Shown here: piece by piece, positions 60,934 to 64,000 of the stretch
Layout: every line of letters begins with the position of its first letter
How positions within the stretch are numbered: position 1 is the stretch's first letter
Source of the DNA: Pseudomonas sp. P818
GTDB taxonomy: Bacteria > Pseudomonadota > Gammaproteobacteria > Pseudomonadales > Pseudomonadaceae
Direction: 5' to 3'
Assembly (NCBI RefSeq): GCF_000418555.1
Contig: NZ_ATKM01000013.1
Coordinates: forward strand, 124,001 to 188,000
DNA: 64,000 nt
Notes under the pieces: model-generated
Told to the model about the DNA's origin: nothing
What the model saw: the letters and a program-made list of their open reading frames with translations, nothing else
Database searches by the model: none
Position numbers and translations under genes: made by a program

Positions 60934-63123
60934 ATGTCGGGGAAACAGCCGGTCGAGGTTCTGCTACGCCCAGCGGTGGAGCTATACACCGTCGCAGCGT
61001 GTGCAGGCGCCGCGTTTCTGTCCCTGGTGGCCCCGTGGTCGCTCGCGCTGAGTCCGGCCATGGGCGTCGGCAGCGCCCTGGCGTTCGGCGCCTACGGCGC
61101 GATCCGCTACCGCGACGCTCGCGTCATCCTGCGTTATAGGCGCAACATCCGCCGCCTGCCGCGTTACGTGATGACGAGCAAGGATGTGCCCGTCAGCCAG
61201 CAGCGGCTTTTCATCGGGCGCGGATTCCTGTGGGAGCAGAAGCACACCCATAGGCTCATGCAGACATACCGGCCGGAGTTTCGCCGCTACGCGGAGCCGA
61301 CACCGGCCTATCGCCTGGCGCGTCGGCTGGAGGAACGGCTGGAGTTTGCGCCGTTCCCGCTGTCCCGGCTCTCCGCTCTCACGGGCTGGGACGTTCCGTT
61401 CAACCCTGTGCGCCCGCTGCCACCTGTAGGTGGCCTGCCGCGGCTGCATGGCATCGAACCCGACGAGGTGGACGTCAGCCTGCCGCTGGGTGAGCGCGTC
61501 GGACATTCGCTGGTGCTGGGCACGACGCGCGTGGGCAAGACGCGGCTGGCCGAGCTGTTTGTGACTCAGGACATCCGTCGCAAGAACGCTGCCGGCGAGC
61601 ACGAGGTCGTGATCGTTATCGATCCCAAGGGCGACGCGGATCTCCTGAAGCGGATGTACGTCGAAGCCCAGCGCGCAGGCCGTGAAGGCGAGTTCTACAT
61701 CTTCCACCTCGGTTGGCCGGAAATCAGCGCCCGCTACAACGCGGTAGGACGCTTCGGTCGCATCTCGGAAGTCGCCACCCGTATCGCAGGGCAACTCTCC
61801 GGTGAAGGCAACAGCGCGGCCTTCCGGGAGTTCGCGTGGCGCTTCGTCAACATCATTGCCCGCGCTTTGGTGGAACTGGGGCAGCGCCCGGACTACATGC
61901 TGATCCAGCGGCACGTCATCAACATCGACGCACTGTTTATCGAGTACGCCCAGCACTACTTCGCCAAGACCGAGCCCAAGGCCTGGGAGGTGATCGTCCA
62001 GATCGAGGCCAAGCTCAACGAGAAGAACATCCCGCGCAACATGATCGGGCGCGAGAAGCGCGTGGTCGCGCTGGAGCAGTACCTTTCCCAGGCGCGCAAC
62101 TACGACCCGGTGCTCGACGGCTTGCGCTCGGCAGTTCGGTACGACAAGACCTACTTCGACAAGATCGTCGCATCGTTGCTGCCGCTGCTGGAAAAGCTCA
62201 CCAGCGGCAAGATCGCCCAGCTCCTGGCCCCGAATTACTCCGACCTGACCGACCCGCGCCCGATCTTCGATTGGATGCAAGTCATCAGGAAGCGCGCCAT
62301 CGTCTATGTGGGACTGGACGCGCTGTCCGACGCCGAGGTTGCCGCAGCGGTCGGCAACTCCATGTTCTCCGACCTGGTTTCGGTCGCGGGCCATATCTAC
62401 AAGCACGGGATCGACGATGGCCTGCCGGGCGCATCCGCTGGCACGCGCGTGCCGATCAATGTCCATGCGGACGAATTCAATGAACTCATGGGTGACGAAT
62501 TCGTGCCCCTGATCAACAAGGGCGGCGGTGCCGGGCTACAGGTCACGGCGTACACACAGACCCTCTCGGATATCGAGGCCCGCATCGGCAACCGCGCGAA
62601 AGCTGGCCAGGTGATCGGCAACTTCAACAACCTGTTCATGCTGCGCGTGCGCGAGACGGCCACCGCCGAACTGCTGACGCGGCAGTTGCCGAAGGTCGAG
62701 GTCTATACCACCACCATCGTCTCCGGGGCGACCGATAGCTCGGACATCCGTGGCGCGACGGATTTCACGTCGAACACCCAGGACCGCATCAGCATGTCCA
62801 GCGTGCCGATGATCGAGCCATCGCACGTAGTCGGCCTGCCAAAAGGCCAGTGCTTCGCGCTGCTGCAAGGCGGCCAGCTTTGGAAGGTTCGCATGCCGCT
62901 GCCGACACCAGACCCGGATGAAGTGATGCCGGCGGATCTGCAGCAACTGGCCGGATACATGCGCCAGAGCTACAGCGAGGCCACGCAGTGGTGGGATTTC
63001 ACCAGCTCCCCTGCCTTGCAGGATGCGGCCTTGCCCGATGACCTGCTGGACGATGCTGCTCCAGCCGAGCCTGCTGCGGTGGCCACCGACACCGACCACA
63101 GTACCGACGAGGCCGCGCCATGA
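60934..63123 (+). CDS. traD: Type IV coupling protein TraD
   Basis: A 729-residue coupling ATPase (TIGR03743 type). Two N-terminal membrane segments (TVAACAGAAFLSLVAPWSLAL; GVGSALAFGAYGAIRY), Walker A LVLGTTRVGKTRLAEL near residue 195, Walker B EVVIVIDPKGDADLLK near 230, and C-terminal all-helical extension. It brings the relaxase-DNA complex to the secretion channel. Overlaps the next gene by 4 bases. Confidence 0.95.
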   Translation: MSGKQPVEVLLRPAVELYTVAACAGAAFLSLVAPWSLALSPAMGVGSALAFGAYGAIRYRDARVILRYRRNIRRLPRYVMTSKDVPVSQQRLFIGRGFLWEQKHTHRLMQTYRPEFRRYAEPTPAYRLARRLEERLEFAPFPLSRLSALTGWDVPFNPVRPLPPVGGLPRLHGIEPDEVDVSLPLGERVGHSLVLGTTRVGKTRLAELFVTQDIRRKNAAGEHEVVIVIDPKGDADLLKRMYVEAQRAGREGEFYIFHLGWPEISARYNAVGRFGRISEVATRIAGQLSGEGNSAAFREFAWRFVNIIARALVELGQRPDYMLIQRHVINIDALFIEYAQHYFAKTEPKAWEVIVQIEAKLNEKNIPRNMIGREKRVVALEQYLSQARNYDPVLDGLRSAVRYDKTYFDKIVASLLPLLEKLTSGKIAQLLAPNYSDLTDPRPIFDWMQVIRKRAIVYVGLDALSDAEVAAAVGNSMFSDLVSVAGHIYKHGIDDGLPGASAGTRVPINVHADEFNELMGDEFVPLINKGGGAGLQVTAYTQTLSDIEARIGNRAKAGQVIGNFNNLFMLRVRETATAELLTRQLPKVEVYTTTIVSGATDSSDIRGATDFTSNTQDRISMSSVPMIEPSHVVGLPKGQCFALLQGGQLWKVRMPLPTPDPDEVMPADLQQLAGYMRQSYSEATQWWDFTSSPALQDAALPDDLLDDAAPAEPAAVATDTDHSTDEAAP

Positions 63124-63869
63124 AGGACGCCGCCTCGACCGCGCAGCGGGAGCAGAACCAGCGCCAGGGTCTGATCGTCGGCACCATCACCTTGCCATTT
63201 CGCCTGCTCGGGGTATTGATTGGCTCGCTGCTGTTCTCGATCGTGGTGGAGTGCGTCGGCATGCACCTGTTCTGGAAGGATCAGGGCTGGCGCCATTCCC
63301 AGCAGATGTTGCAGTACGAGCTTGGGCACCTGTCCAGCCACTTCACGCGCAGCGTGGTCGTGCAGGAGCCAGGGCGCACGGCGCACGAGTTGGTGGATAC
63401 AGGCTACGAATGGGTGTTCGTTCGCTCGGGGCTGCTGGCGCGCATGAGCCAGACCGCCGAGCGCGTCCGCGCGCCCAGCCACGAGCAGGCGCGCAACTTC
63501 CGCTACTACATCAGCCAAGTCTATGTCTGGGCCGAGAGCTACCTCATCGCCGCAGCCTTCACGACGCTGACCTTCCTAGTGCGCCTGCTGGTCCTGGTGC
63601 TCACGCTGCCACTGATCTTCACGGCCGCCTTCGTCGGTCTGATTGACGGTCTGGTGCGACGCGACGTGCGCAGGTTCGGCGCGGGCCGCGAATCCGGGTT
63701 CATCTACCACCGTGCAAAAGCCAGCCTCATGCCGCTGGCCGTGCTGCCGTGGATCACGTACCTGGCGCTGCCGATCTCGGTGCATCCATTGCTGATCCTG
63801 TTGCCGAGCGCCGCCTTGCTGGGACTGGCCGTGAGCCTGACTGCGGGCAGCTTCAAGAAGTACCTCTAG
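63120..63869 (+). CDS. ICE membrane protein of the TIGR03747 (PFL_4697) family
   Basis: A 249-residue membrane protein, four predicted helices (LIVGTITLPFRLLGVLIGSLLFSIVVECVG; FTTLTFLVRLLVLVLTLPLIFTAAFVG; VLPWITYLALPIS; LLILLPSAALLGLAVSL). Conserved after traD in this ICE class. The window ends 131 bases after its stop with nothing recognisable. Confidence 0.87.
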   Translation: MKDAASTAQREQNQRQGLIVGTITLPFRLLGVLIGSLLFSIVVECVGMHLFWKDQGWRHSQQMLQYELGHLSSHFTRSVVVQEPGRTAHELVDTGYEWVFVRSGLLARMSQTAERVRAPSHEQARNFRYYISQVYVWAESYLIAAAFTTLTFLVRLLVLVLTLPLIFTAAFVGLIDGLVRRDVRRFGAGRESGFIYHRAKASLMPLAVLPWITYLALPISVHPLLILLPSAALLGLAVSLTAGSFKKYL

Positions 63870-64000
63870 CAGATCAATCCGGTCATCTGCAGGTTCCTAT
63901 TGTTTGCGGCCTGAAACAGCCCCGATCTCCACGATCTAGCCATTGCTGATCACACAGGAATGGCGCGATGTTGGCTCCGATCTGGCTGCGCGCCGCGCAT

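Noticed and set aside
30646..64000. CRISPR arrays, restriction systems or antibiotic-resistance cargo in the ICE part
   Set aside because: No regularly spaced repeats, cas genes, endonucleases or resistance genes are visible; the cargo region of this ICE must lie outside the window.

Overview
This window reads as a Pseudomonas chromosome (GC-rich, Pseudomonas-type REP repeats, gene order that from memory matches the P. aeruginosa PAO1 PA2795-PA2817 neighbourhood: dusA, tal, STAS, response regulator/phosphatase, PilZ, mlaA, thioesterase, HAD-like, DUF4404, queF, ABC pair, fadE, PA2817-like). At about 30.6 kb it passes into an integrative and conjugative element (ICE) of the ICEclc / PAGI-2 / PFGI-1 class. 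The species is not resolved; a mendocina/oleovorans-like Pseudomonas is only a guess.

Region 1 (1-22.7 kb, core chromosome): a porin, an orphan pqqF-type M16 peptidase, dusA, a Fur-like wing-helix protein, transaldolase, a STAS / REC-PP2C partner-switching pair, a PilZ protein, mlaA, a thioesterase, a HAD-like protein without catalytic aspartates, DUF4404, queF, a two-gene RND pump (no outer-membrane channel gene beside it), an ABC-2 exporter pair, a transglutaminase-like protein and fadE. Inverted and dispersed repeats sit in several gaps.

Region 2 (22.7-30.3 kb): a sulfur/respiration island. A Tll0287-like haem protein and a CsoR-family repressor, then an ETHE1/persulfide-dioxygenase-like metallo-hydrolase, a SulP transporter and a rhodanese, then cydP-cydA-cydB-cydX-ybgE encoding an E. 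coli-type cytochrome bd oxidase. Three near-identical palindromes (ATAC-CCC-GGGTAT type) precede the three units, so one repressor plausibly controls persulfide handling and a sulfide-tolerant oxidase together.

Region 3 (30.4-30.65 kb): tRNA-Gly(GCC) and tRNA-Glu(TTC), then an 18-bp copy of the tRNA-Gly 3' end, the attachment site of this ICE family. The ICE runs to the right beyond the window end; its integrase, relaxase and second att site are not in view.

Region 4 (30.65-41.5 kb): the ICE control and DNA-processing module: bisR-like regulator, alpA, parA, a HicA-like small protein (shi), parB-type bisD, DUF2857 bisC, an STY4528-type replication protein, the PFL_4669 protein, inrR (DUF3158), ssb and topoisomerase III. 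Three copies of a 23-bp palindrome lie ahead of the PFL_4669-inrR-ssb unit and topB.

Region 5 (41.5-57.7 kb): a cytosine methyltransferase, about fifteen small proteins of unknown function (DUF3085, DUF3577, DUF3275 and unnamed families), a DUF6094-type methylase and an SNF2-like helicase. The striking feature is RNA-level: three long leaders share a fold (three hairpins, a P4 whose loop carries GCATC, a P5, and a downstream GATGC able to form a pseudoknot) with compensatory changes, a fourth shares the first half, and several genes have a hairpin burying the Shine-Dalgarno right against the start codon. This looks like a family of cis-regulatory RNAs and is my main candidate for something under-described.

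Region 6 (57.8-63.9 kb): start of the mating-apparatus operon: PilL2 lipoprotein, an inner-membrane protein, TIGR03759, a lytic transglycosylase, TIGR03765, coupling protein TraD and TIGR03747, mostly with overlapping stops and starts.
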